34,660 bases of DNA from JBEOJY01 sp040275305 (GTDB taxonomy: Bacteria > Pseudomonadota > Alphaproteobacteria > UBA9219): positions 1 through 34,660 of the forward strand of contig JBEOJY010000042.1 of NCBI GenBank assembly GCA_040275305.1. Direction: 5' to 3'. A program made the translations under genes and the position numbers. Below the pieces are notes generated by a model, which was not told the origin of the DNA, made no database searches, and worked only from the letters and a program-made list of their open reading frames with translations. Every line of letters starts with the position of its first letter. The first letter of the stretch is position 1. Positions 8,850 to 15,843 of this stretch are shown here, piece by piece.

Positions 8850-9108
8850 AGTCCTTATATGCCATGTTAGGGGGCCGCGTGCCGATTGTTTCGGCTCAAA
8901 CGGGTTCACAGTATGCCCTTGAAGGCGTTCTTACGCAACCGTTTTGCGGGCAAGGTCGTGGGGTAGAAAATTAACCATTCTGTGGTCTTTGGGTGGCCGC
9001 AGAGCGTTTATGAAACTATTTCAGCGCTAGCATTGCTTGTGTGCGTTTGGCTAAAGTCCTGCGCATATACAGGGGCGATGTTTACGAAGAATATCAAGGA
9101 GGCATAGC

Positions 9109-9891
9109 GTGTCGCGTTCTATTAATCCGGCCTATCACACCGTATACTGGCTAGCTGCTTGCCAGACGATGCTTCAAATTTGCGAGGCCCACGAAATTAT
9201 TGTAAAAGCAGCTTTAAGCTTGACGTTACGCAATGCTGAGAAAGCATGCGCTTTGATGCCATGGCTGCCAAGAGAGCGGGTAGAACTGAATGATGGCTCT
9301 TCGGTTTGGATTGGTCCCGTCAATAAAGGTCGCGAGCTTGTCCAGTATTACGCTCAACTGCCCCAAGATACCCTGAAAGAGCGGTTTCATCGAGATTTAG
9401 TGGAGGAAGAGGTTGCCAGTTTGGGGCGCCAATTGGATTCAAAACTGATCCATGCTGTCGGCGCGTACGATGCCGAGAACAAGCTTATAGGCCTTGCAGA
9501 AATCATCCCATTGCGCGATCCAGCGAAGGCTGAGGTTGATTTTGCAATTCATCCTGATGCCCAAGGCCGTGGAATTTGCGGGTTTCTGGTTAATGCCTGT
9601 TTTCGTCGTTGCGCGGAGTTGGGCTTCAACACAATCATCGCTGAAGTCGAGAGCAGCCAAAAAAGCGCGCGACTTGGTCGGTATTTTCCTCAAGAAGACC
9701 GTATCATCGACGGGCGCGACGTCGCTTGCCGATTGCTTTTTACGAAGCACCCTCATATTCGGCAGGAACTACTTGAGCAGAGCCGCGTTCAGCATCAACG
9801 GCGGCTAACTCACCTGATTCCTGTTTCCGCCCCTCTTAGGCAAGCTATGGTTGCGCCGAGCCAGTGGGCCGCAGCATTGGTTTACGCTTAA
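9109..9891 (+). CDS. GNAT-family N-acetyltransferase
   Basis: A 260-residue protein whose middle part (about residues 110-215) is a GNAT acetyl-CoA-dependent acyltransferase fold. VDFAIHPDAQGRGICGFLVNAC contains the Q/R-x-x-G-x-G/A pyrophosphate-binding loop (QGRGIC), followed by a helix and IIAEVESSQKSA, the usual strand with an Asn/Ser position. The first ~100 residues are not typical GNAT and I do not recognise them. The start codon is GTG, set by a strong Shine-Dalgarno sequence AAGGAGG (9096-9102) six bases upstream. It is the only plus-strand gene between 1.7 and 15.3 kb, divergent from carA and convergent with the DAHP synthase gene. The acceptor substrate is unknown. Confidence 0.75.
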   Translation: MSRSINPAYHTVYWLAACQTMLQICEAHEIIVKAALSLTLRNAEKACALMPWLPRERVELNDGSSVWIGPVNKGRELVQYYAQLPQDTLKERFHRDLVEEEVASLGRQLDSKLIHAVGAYDAENKLIGLAEIIPLRDPAKAEVDFAIHPDAQGRGICGFLVNACFRRCAELGFNTIIAEVESSQKSARLGRYFPQEDRIIDGRDVACRLLFTKHPHIRQELLEQSRVQHQRRLTHLIPVSAPLRQAMVAPSQWAAALVYA

Positions 9892-9917
9892 GGTTTGGGA
9901 ACAAGCATGCGGTCGGA

Positions 9918-9980
9918 GCGAGCTGGATGCCGCTCGCGGCCACAATGCGTCGCATTGTGCGCAGACCAGCATTAGTCTGC
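9918..9980. terminator. Cluster of three hairpins between convergent genes
   Basis: Three palindromes lie nose to tail: GCGAGC (9918-9923) with GCTCGC (9932-9937); CACAATGCG (9941-9949) with CGCATTGTG (9951-9959), nearly a perfect inverted repeat; and GCAGAC (9961-9966) with GTCTGC (9975-9980), which overlaps the end of the DAHP synthase gene. Their position between two gene ends suggests transcription termination or 3'-end protection for both. No U-tract follows, so a classical intrinsic terminator is not demonstrated. Confidence 0.45.
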
Positions 9981-11351
9981 GCTTGCTTGGCTTGGTTTCT
10001 TCCTTCCCTTTTTCAATTCATCCGCCACGAGAAACGCGACTTCCAGAGCTTGCGTCGCGTTGAGGCGTGGGTCGCAATGCGTTTCGTAGCATTCTTTTAG
10101 CGCGGATTCAGTGACAGCCGCCGCGCCGCCGATGCATTCGGTGACTTCCTTGCCGGTCATTTCCAGATGGATGCCACCCGGATGCACGCCTTCGCTCTGG
10201 CACACGTCGAAGAAGCCGCGCACTTCGGACATGACACGGTCAAAATCGCGCGTTTTGTAGCCACTTGATGCCACGTGCGTGTTGCCGTGCATGGGGTCGC
10301 TGCACCACACTATCGCGCGGCCTTCGCTGCGTGTCGCGCGAAGGAGCGAGGGCAGGCTGGTTGCGATTTTTTCAGATCCCATGCGAGCGATCAGCGTGAG
10401 GCGTCCGGGCTCGTTGGCGGGATTCAGGACATCTATCAACCTTAACAGGTCGCTGGGCGACATGTTGGGGCCGCATTTGAGGCCGATGGGGTTTTTTACG
10501 CCGCGCAGGAACTCGACGTGCGCGCCGTCGGGGTCGCGCGTGCGCTCGCCGATCCAAAGGAAATGCGCCGACACGTCGTACCAATCGCCTGAGGTGCTGT
10601 CCACGCGGGTTAGAGCTTGTTCGTAGGGCAGGAGCAGCGCTTCGTGCGAGGTGAAGAAGTCGGTTTCCGCGATGGCGGGGGAGGTCTCCGCCGTGATGTT
10701 GCAGGCGGCCATGAAGTCGAGCGCTTCGCCAATGCGGTCCGCCATGTCGCGGTAGCGCGTTCCTTGCAGGCTGCGGGCGACGAAGTCGAGATTCCAGCGG
10801 TGGACTTCGTGCAGATCGGCGTAGCCGCCCTGCGCAAAGGCTCGCAGCAGGTTGAGCGTCGCGGCGGATTGGTTATAGACCTGAAGCATGCGTTCGGGGT
10901 TCGGGATGCGCGCTTCAGGCGTGAAATCGATGCCGTTGACGATGTCGCCCCGGTAGCTTGGCAAGATCGCGTCTCCGCGTTTCTCCATGTCATCGGAGCG
11001 CGGTTTGGCGAATTGGCCCGCAATGCGCCCGATCTTGACGACAGGCGTCGCGCCGCCGAAGGTCAGCACCACGGCCATTTGCAGAATCAAGCGGAATTTG
11101 TCGCGGATGTTGTCGGCGTGGAATTCCGCGAAGCTTTCCGCGCAATCGCCTGCCTGAAACAGGAAAGCTTCTCCACGCGCGACGGCGGCGAGCTTTTTCT
11201 TGAGGCGGCGGGCCTCGCCTGCGAACACGAGCGGGGGGAGTTTTGACAGACCTTCTTCCGTTGCTCGCAAGGCGGCGATGTCGGGGTAGGTCGGCATTTG
11301 CTTGATGGGTTTGGCTCTCCAGCTGTCTGGATTCCACTGTTCCGTTGTCAT
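9972..11351 (-). CDS. aroG: Class II 3-deoxy-7-phosphoheptulonate (DAHP) synthase
   Basis: A 459-residue class II (plant/actinobacterial type) DAHP synthase, the first enzyme of the shikimate pathway, joining phosphoenolpyruvate and erythrose 4-phosphate. The opening WNPDSWRAKPIKQMPTYPD is characteristic of the class. Family blocks include FLFQAGDCAESF with the metal-ligand Cys70, GRIAGQFAKPRS, LPSYRGDIVNG, GERTRDPDGAHVEFLRG, the metal-binding His in WCSDPMHGNT, and GGIHLEMTGKEVTECIGGA. The C-terminal CDPRLNATQALEVAFLVAD holds the last conserved Asp. Length is normal and no allosteric extra domain is seen. It is probably monocistronic: a non-coding stretch of 344 bases precedes it, and it converges on the acetyltransferase gene downstream. 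Confidence 0.96.
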   Translation of the reverse strand: MTTEQWNPDSWRAKPIKQMPTYPDIAALRATEEGLSKLPPLVFAGEARRLKKKLAAVARGEAFLFQAGDCAESFAEFHADNIRDKFRLILQMAVVLTFGGATPVVKIGRIAGQFAKPRSDDMEKRGDAILPSYRGDIVNGIDFTPEARIPNPERMLQVYNQSAATLNLLRAFAQGGYADLHEVHRWNLDFVARSLQGTRYRDMADRIGEALDFMAACNITAETSPAIAETDFFTSHEALLLPYEQALTRVDSTSGDWYDVSAHFLWIGERTRDPDGAHVEFLRGVKNPIGLKCGPNMSPSDLLRLIDVLNPANEPGRLTLIARMGSEKIATSLPSLLRATRSEGRAIVWCSDPMHGNTHVASSGYKTRDFDRVMSEVRGFFDVCQSEGVHPGGIHLEMTGKEVTECIGGAAAVTESALKECYETHCDPRLNATQALEVAFLVADELKKGRKKPSQASAD

Positions 11352-11695
11352 TTCAAATCGCCTTTCCTGTTGGGCGTCTATTTTTCCGCACTCATTTCTG
11401 TTATGGGCAGAAACGGGCTTTTGGAAGTTTTGCGTTTTATAGCGATGGTGTGTGGGGGCGCGCGCAATGTTTCCGGGGTTACCGGAACCAGTAAAAATAT
11501 GAGCGCACAGCAGCCGATGCCGTCCCTTGCGGGGGCGTGGACAGGCTGTGGAGGTGGGCGCGTTGCGCTAGCATGCTTGTAATGTAGCAGCACCATGCGC
11601 TTTTGCGCAAGGGGGCATTTGTCTCGCGCTGTCTTTCAGTCTGGGCGAGCGCTTATAGGCAAGAACCTATATTGCTCTTTTTAGTGTTCGGACGT
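11352..11695 (-). other. Intergenic region upstream of DAHP synthase
   Basis: No convincing gene. It should hold the 3' end signals of the 547-residue protein gene and the promoter of the DAHP synthase gene. Visible structures are TATAGG/CCTATA (11654-11659, 11666-11671), about 25 bases past the upstream stop codon, and TGCGC-TTTT-GCGCA (11596-11609). On the minus strand TTGCGC (11610-11605) and TACATT are 18 bases apart and could be a weak -35/-10 pair. I see no leader peptide that would indicate amino-acid attenuation. Confidence 0.3.
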
Positions 11696-13339
11696 CTAGT
11701 TATCCATTGTTATTATGCGTTCGTTATATTTTGGGGTGGGCTTGTCTCCCATTGACGCGCCAAAGAAGCGCACACTTTTTGATTTGGGGTCGTAGCCAGA
11801 GTCTTGAGGTTTGTTTGTGGGGCCAGTTGGGGGTGTTTCCGCCCGCAAGCTCTGTCTTGGCGGGGTAGTAGGGTGATCATCAAGATAGTTGTTTCTCGCG
11901 TTATTCCACCCGCCGTTCGCCGCAGGGGGATTCGAGTTCTGCGTTGACGAAGGGGCGTTATTATAGGGGCTGGTGGGGTCATATCCTTTGTCGTTCCATG
12001 ACGATTCAAACTTTTCTTCGTTTGCGGCGGGCGCGTTCGGCGTGTCGATCTGCGCAGGTTTGGTCGTCGCAACAGGCATTGAAAGCGGGGGCTCTGGGAG
12101 CGTTGGCGTAGGGGCATCCGTTGCCGGGGTTTGGGCCTTTGCTTGAGGTTTGTGAGATGCTTGATCGGTTTTTGCTGCGGGCGCCCTTGGTTTCGGTGGC
12201 ACTGCGTGCGCGGCGGCGACGGGCTTGGCAGGAGGCGCTTGGGTGGGCGCTGCTGCGGTTGGCGCTGTTGGAGGGGTTGCGGCGGCGGGCACAGCAGGAG
12301 GAGTTTTTGCTACGGTTGGCGTTGCTGGATTAGCTGGCTGTTTTGCACTGTCAGGCGCTGTGTTTCCTGCGGCGGCTGAAGCAGGATTTTTGTCTGCATT
12401 GGCTGCCGTTGTTGTCTTTCTTCTTTCTGTAAGATACGCTACCATCTGTTGAGGGTCTTGCCCCATGCGTATTGCTAATTCCGGCGTTAGGCCGTTAATC
12501 GTTTGATTTCCAATATTGAAACGATTCCAGAAGCTTGGCCCTGATTCCGCGATGGAGCGGTCTAGAGCCTTTTTTACTTGTGCTGAAGGATTATTATTGC
12601 TCGAGCTGAGAACGTTACTGTTTGCCAGACTTGGCTGACCTTCTTTGCGAGAATCTCCATCGGTGTTGTATTTATCGAGTTCGCCCAATAGGCTCTTGAG
12701 TTGACCCGCACCAACATTTCCAGCCAATTCGATTAGATTGGCTTTCGTTTTTTGATCAGTTGTACCAAAGAGGTTGGCGAATTGTTTCATTTCTTCATTT
12801 AAACCGCATTCTGCAGCGCTGTGGCTGGACATGTAGGCAGTTTTTCGCCCCTTTAGGTCGGAAAAATATCGGTGTTGAGACGCTTGGAGAGCCTCCTCTC
12901 CGTTATTAGCATAGCGGGTTGTCGTTACTGGATCTTTTGGTGTGCCGGGGTGGGTCGCTTTTGGGTTAAAAGCGCCATGATATAGCTGGAGCATGTTTTG
13001 TGTTTGGGGGATGAACGGGTTGTCCGTTTTTATTCCCGCAGCGACGTGTGGTTCGAGCGCACGGCCAAAATTGTTCTCAAGACCTGCCCCTATAATTTTG
13101 TCTAGAATCTTTTCTGGATTGGTTACGTAATTAGGGTCGTTGGACCTTAATTCGCTTAAAGCTTTATGTAATTCTGGAATTTTTCTTGCGTCCGCTTGAG
13201 TTCCGAGCAGTTTGATGGCATCCGCTTCTGATACGCTGAATCCTGCGAGTTGCATGACTTCTTGAGCCATTTTGACTTGGCTGTCGCCGAAAGTGGCTGA
13301 GGTTGTACGTTCCGGTTTAGAAGTTGTAGCATCACTCAT
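11696..13339 (-). CDS. Uncharacterised 547-residue protein with Pro/Ala-rich tail
   Basis: Not recognised. Residues 1-305 look folded and mainly helical, with no signal peptide and no obvious membrane segment. Residues about 308-440 are a low-complexity Pro/Ala/Thr linker. Residues 440-547 are Asn/Pro-rich and presumably disordered, with a repeated GYDPxS motif (452-457 and 515-520) and a short C-terminal block, SVRFFGASMGDKP. A Shine-Dalgarno-like AAGGGA lies a few bases before the ATG. The gene occupies the region downstream of nusG where alphaproteobacteria normally have rplK and rplA. The architecture (globular head, long disordered tail, no export signal) resembles secretion-system effectors or scaffold proteins, but nothing in the sequence proves this. 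The other large low-complexity protein of the window (25236-28685) has similar Pro/Thr/Ala linkers but no shared domain that I can see. Confidence 0.7.
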   Translation of the reverse strand: MSDATTSKPERTTSATFGDSQVKMAQEVMQLAGFSVSEADAIKLLGTQADARKIPELHKALSELRSNDPNYVTNPEKILDKIIGAGLENNFGRALEPHVAAGIKTDNPFIPQTQNMLQLYHGAFNPKATHPGTPKDPVTTTRYANNGEEALQASQHRYFSDLKGRKTAYMSSHSAAECGLNEEMKQFANLFGTTDQKTKANLIELAGNVGAGQLKSLLGELDKYNTDGDSRKEGQPSLANSNVLSSSNNNPSAQVKKALDRSIAESGPSFWNRFNIGNQTINGLTPELAIRMGQDPQQMVAYLTERRKTTTAANADKNPASAAAGNTAPDSAKQPANPATPTVAKTPPAVPAAATPPTAPTAAAPTQAPPAKPVAAAHAVPPKPRAPAAKTDQASHKPQAKAQTPATDAPTPTLPEPPLSMPVATTKPAQIDTPNAPAANEEKFESSWNDKGYDPTSPYNNAPSSTQNSNPPAANGGWNNARNNYLDDHPTTPPRQSLRAETPPTGPTNKPQDSGYDPKSKSVRFFGASMGDKPTPKYNERIITMDN

Positions 13340-13631
13340 TCTGTTATCCCTTCTCTTACCGACATCTTCGAAACAGCCAAACAGTTATTTTAGGGTTATG
13401 GATACTCTAACGAGTTATCATTTCGGAAGCATTAATATCAATGTGTATGGTTTCATAGATCTTTTGTTTACCAAGGTTTGTTAGCCCCTTGATATCAAAG
13501 GGAATGGGGTGGGTGGTCAGGGAAATCTGTCCGAGGTTGGCCAAAGGGTGATGATGGCCCTTGTGGTGTGATGGGGGGGCTACATCTATCCTACACATTA
13601 ACGCATTGTTTCAGAACAAGGTTCTTTGTGC

Positions 13632-13673
13632 CCGCAAGCGTCATGCCTGCGGAGGCGGGCATGACGCTTGCGG
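13632..13673. repeat. REP-like palindrome
   Basis: CCGCAAGCGTCATGCC (13632-13647) is followed after a 10-base centre by its exact reverse complement (13658-13673). The 12-base core AAGCGTCATGCC also forms the outer ends of the larger element at 13856-14011, so the two belong to one repeat family. No T-tract flanks it. Confidence 0.8.
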
Positions 13674-13855
13674 CTTATTTGCACTACAATATCAATGTGC
13701 CTGTCTGTAGGTTCGTGTGGAGGGGGCATAAATCAAGCACGCTGATTTTTGTAGGGGAGACTTGTGGCTCACCCCTCGTCTTCGCGGGGGCAGGCTCTAT
13801 CCCTTCCCAAGAGTGTATAGGTATCACCACACGTTGAGCAGGCAGACCGTGCCGA

Positions 13856-14011
13856 AAGCGTCATGCCGACGCAAGTCGGCATCCAGTTGCGCCCAAGTCT
13901 GCGGCGCGAAAGACTCAAGAATCCGAAGATGGCCACATGCTGTGAATCCGTTTTTGTTTTCGCTCGCTGCCGCTCGCAGACTGGATGCCGACTTGCGTCG
14001 GCATGACGCTT
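13856..14011. repeat. REPIN-like element: two inverted 32-bp REP units
   Basis: A 32-base unit (13856-13887) recurs as an exact reverse complement at 13980-14011, separated by 92 bases. Each unit contains its own hairpin, ATGCCGAC-GCAA-GTCGGCAT, next to the shared tip AAGCGTCATGCC. A secondary pairing near the inner edges (AGTCTGCG with CGCAGACT) extends the potential fold. Two palindromic REP units in inverted orientation with a spacer is the organisation of REPINs, which RAYT-type transposases mobilise in other bacteria. No transposase gene is in this window. Confidence 0.8.
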
Positions 14012-14126
14012 GCGTCTACGCCTGACTACATTACCAAACAATGGGTTGGCGCACCATTCGACTCGTGTAGATACCTTTGCCACGAGGGGAGGGAATCACG
14101 CTGCGTTGCCTTCGCTATTTGCGGGC

Positions 14127-14657
14127 TTAAACCTTCTCGACCTGGCTGTATTCCAGTTCCACGGGGGTGGCGCGGCCGAAGATCGAGACGGCGACCTTGA
14201 GGCGTCCCTTGGCTTCGTCCACATCCTCGACGGTGCCGCTGAACGACGCGAAGGGGCCATCCGACACGCGCACCTGTTCTCCGACTTCGAAGGTGATGGA
14301 GGGTTTGGGGTGTTCGACGCCCTCGATGACCTGATTGAGGATGCGTTGCGCTTCGGTTTCGGTGATGGGGGCCGGTTTGCCGCCGCCGCCGAGGAACCCT
14401 GTCACTTTCGGCGTGTTCTTGACGAGGTGCCAGCTTTCGTCGCTCAATTCCATTTTGATGAGCACGTAGCCGGGGAAGAATTTGCGTTCGGCGTTGACTT
14501 TGGCGCCACGGCGGACTTCGACCACTTCTTCGGTCGGCACGAGGATTTCCGAGAAGAAGTCGCTCAGGCCCTTCTTGATCGCGCCTTCGCGGATGGATTC
14601 CGCCACTTTTTTCTCAAAACCCGAATAAACGTGAATGACATACCAACGATGCGCCAT
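14127..14657 (-). CDS. nusG: Transcription termination/antitermination factor NusG
   Basis: A 176-residue NusG, the elongation factor that binds RNA polymerase and couples it to Rho or the ribosome. The N-terminal NGN domain begins RWYVIHVYSGFEKKVAESI and includes the conserved FFPGYVLIKMEL and a VxNTPKVTGFLGG block. The C-terminal KOW domain reads FEVGEQVRVSDGPFASFSGTV. Length is normal for the family. It follows secE after 55 bases on the same strand. The ribosomal protein genes that usually come next (rplK, rplA) are absent; a repeat-bearing region follows instead. Confidence 0.97.
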   Translation of the reverse strand: MAHRWYVIHVYSGFEKKVAESIREGAIKKGLSDFFSEILVPTEEVVEVRRGAKVNAERKFFPGYVLIKMELSDESWHLVKNTPKVTGFLGGGGKPAPITETEAQRILNQVIEGVEHPKPSITFEVGEQVRVSDGPFASFSGTVEDVDEAKGRLKVAVSIFGRATPVELEYSQVEKV

Positions 14658-14712
14658 GATGTTTGCTCTCCGATCCTCTTACTGATTCTGTATAATCTTT
14701 GTTGTTCCGGTC

Positions 14713-14952
14713 TTATGAATTCATGCCTAGAAAATGCCCGATCGCGAAGCCGAGGACCGAGTCGATGGCGAGGAAGAAAACGCCCGTCACCAACGCCATG
14801 ACGATGATCATGACGGTCGTGATCATGGTTTCCCGGCGCGTCGGCCATGTCACCTTGGCGATTTCGGCCTGCGTCTCGCGCACAAAGGAGGTTAATCCAC
14901 CTTTTTTCGCCGAGGCTTGCGGGGCCGTTGACTGGTTTTTGCTTTCGTCCAT
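14713..14952 (-). CDS. secE: Preprotein translocase subunit SecE
   Basis: A 79-residue single-span SecE, the clamp subunit of the SecYEG channel. The conserved amphipathic helix FVRETQAEIAKVTWPTRRET (about 23-42) precedes one membrane helix (about 43-72). This short one-helix form is typical outside the gammaproteobacteria. It lies between tRNA-Trp and nusG, the common alphaproteobacterial order. Confidence 0.96.
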   Translation of the reverse strand: MDESKNQSTAPQASAKKGGLTSFVRETQAEIAKVTWPTRRETMITTVMIIVMALVTGVFFLAIDSVLGFAIGHFLGMNS

Positions 14953-14985
14953 CGTCGTTTATCCTTAACTATCTGTCTTAAAAAC

Positions 14986-15061
14986 TGGCAGGAGTGGAGG
15001 GGCTTGAACCCCCAGCCCCCGGTTTTGGAGACCGGTGCTCTACCAATTGAGCTACACTCCT
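14986..15061 (-). tRNA. tRNA-Trp (anticodon CCA)
   Basis: A 76-base cloverleaf on the minus strand. The acceptor stem AGGAGTG pairs with CACTCCT, followed by discriminator G and an encoded CCA. The D arm contains AGCTCAATTGGTAGAGC, the anticodon stem CCGGT/ACCGG encloses a loop with CCA, and the T arm is GGGGGTTCAAGCCCC. It lies directly upstream of secE and is probably co-transcribed with it. Confidence 0.97.
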
Positions 15062-15303
15062 ACAGCGACGTTTTCTGTTCAATCGTTCCCGTCCGGCGTT
15101 TCAGGCCGAACTTTGTCTCTTTTATCTTGCGGGGAATAGTCGAAGCTTTTACCCGATTTTTGCGCTCATTGCCAGCACAAAATCTCGCAAACAATCCGGA
15201 TGGTTAACGTGTTGGCGTTTTTGCTTGCGCCTTTTGTCCGGTCGTGCTGAAAAGATTAAGGAGGGGCTGGCTTTTTGCCTGTCGGAGATTCCGAACGAGC
15301 GCT

Positions 15304-15332
15304 CTGACGCCAAGGCAGTTGCCTCATTATAC
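15304..15332 (+). promoter_or_regulatory. Candidate greA promoter
   Basis: CTGACG (15304-15309) and TTATAC (15327-15332) are 17 bases apart, resembling a housekeeping -35/-10 pair. Transcription would start about 20 bases before the greA ATG, giving a short leader with no clear Shine-Dalgarno sequence. The rest of 15062-15303 shows no gene and should also contain the tRNA-Trp promoter on the opposite strand. Confidence 0.35.
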
Positions 15333-15357
15333 CACCACTAAATTAGATGCTGCGAAC

Positions 15358-15834
15358 ATGACTGATAAAGTACCGATGACACGCGCGGGTTTTGAGCGGC
15401 TTGAAGATGAGCTGCGGAAGTTAAAGGGGACCGAGCGCGCCGCTATTGTGAAGGCTATCGCCGAGGCGCGCGAACACGGCGATTTGTCGGAAAACGCCGA
15501 ATATCATGCCGCCCGCGAGAAGCAGAGCTTTATCGAAGGCCGGATTTTGGAGCTTGAAGACAAAATCAGCCGTTCCGAGGTGATCGACACCTCCAAGCTG
15601 GAGGGGAATGCGGTTAAATTCGGCGCGACCGTCACGTTGGTGGATGACGACTCAGGCGAGAAGGTTGTGTACCAGATCGTTGGCGAGGATGAGGCGGATA
15701 TTAAGGCTGGGCGGCTTTCCGTTACGGCTCCGCTGGCGCGCGCATTGATCGGCAAGGCGGTCAAGGATGTGGTGGAGGTCCATACGCCCAAGGGATCGAA
15801 GGGGTATGAGGTCGTGTCAATTGCGTTCAAGTGA
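15358..15834 (+). CDS. greA: Transcription elongation factor GreA
   Basis: With the ATG at 15358 this is a 158-residue GreA, exactly the classical length. GreA enters the RNA polymerase secondary channel and stimulates cleavage of backtracked RNA. The N-terminal coiled coil shows PMTRAGFERLEDELRKLK and the acidic tip region EAREHGDLSENAEYHAAREKQ. The C-terminal FKBP-like domain includes GATVTLVDDDSGEKVVYQIVG and ends in VHTPKGSKGYEVVSIAF. The open frame extends upstream to 15244, but those residues are not GreA-like. It converges on mnmE with only 9 bases between the stop codons. Confidence 0.97.
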   Translation: MTDKVPMTRAGFERLEDELRKLKGTERAAIVKAIAEAREHGDLSENAEYHAAREKQSFIEGRILELEDKISRSEVIDTSKLEGNAVKFGATVTLVDDDSGEKVVYQIVGEDEADIKAGRLSVTAPLARALIGKAVKDVVEVHTPKGSKGYEVVSIAFK

Positions 15835-15843
15835 GGTCCGCTC

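Larger units (their letters stand above)
13340..14126. other. Non-coding, repeat-bearing region downstream of nusG
   Basis: About 790 bases without a convincing gene. It contains a 42-base palindrome (13632-13673), a REPIN-like inverted pair (13856-14011), and a shorter imperfect palindrome CCCCTCG/CGCGGGG (13772-13789). Short open frames here have no recognisable features and no good start signals. The region must also contain the 3' end of nusG transcription and the promoter of the 547-residue protein gene. Confidence 0.6.

Noticed and set aside
8850..8909. Longer carA start at 8909
   Set aside because: The extra 20 residues do not resemble CarA, and AAGGA sits correctly before the ATG at 8849.
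12121..12452. Plus-strand open frames rich in Gly, Arg, Cys and Trp
   Set aside because: They mirror the Pro/Ala-rich linker of the 547-residue protein on the opposite strand; repetitive codons explain the absence of stops.
12131..13339. Signal peptide or membrane anchor in the 547-residue protein
   Set aside because: The N-terminus is polar (MSDATTSKPERTTSATFGDS) and no hydrophobic stretch long enough for a helix was found.
13407..13598. Minus-strand 63-codon frame in the repeat-bearing region
   Set aside because: No ribosome binding site, His-rich low-information start, no recognisable motif; too weak to call a gene.
13632..14011. CRISPR array possibility for the repeated palindromes
   Set aside because: Units are inverted rather than direct repeats, spacing is irregular, and no cas genes are present.
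14010..14801. Plus-strand open frame of 263 codons opposite nusG and secE
   Set aside because: Antisense to two certain genes; composition (Phe/Asp/Gly-rich) is the mirror of nusG codons.
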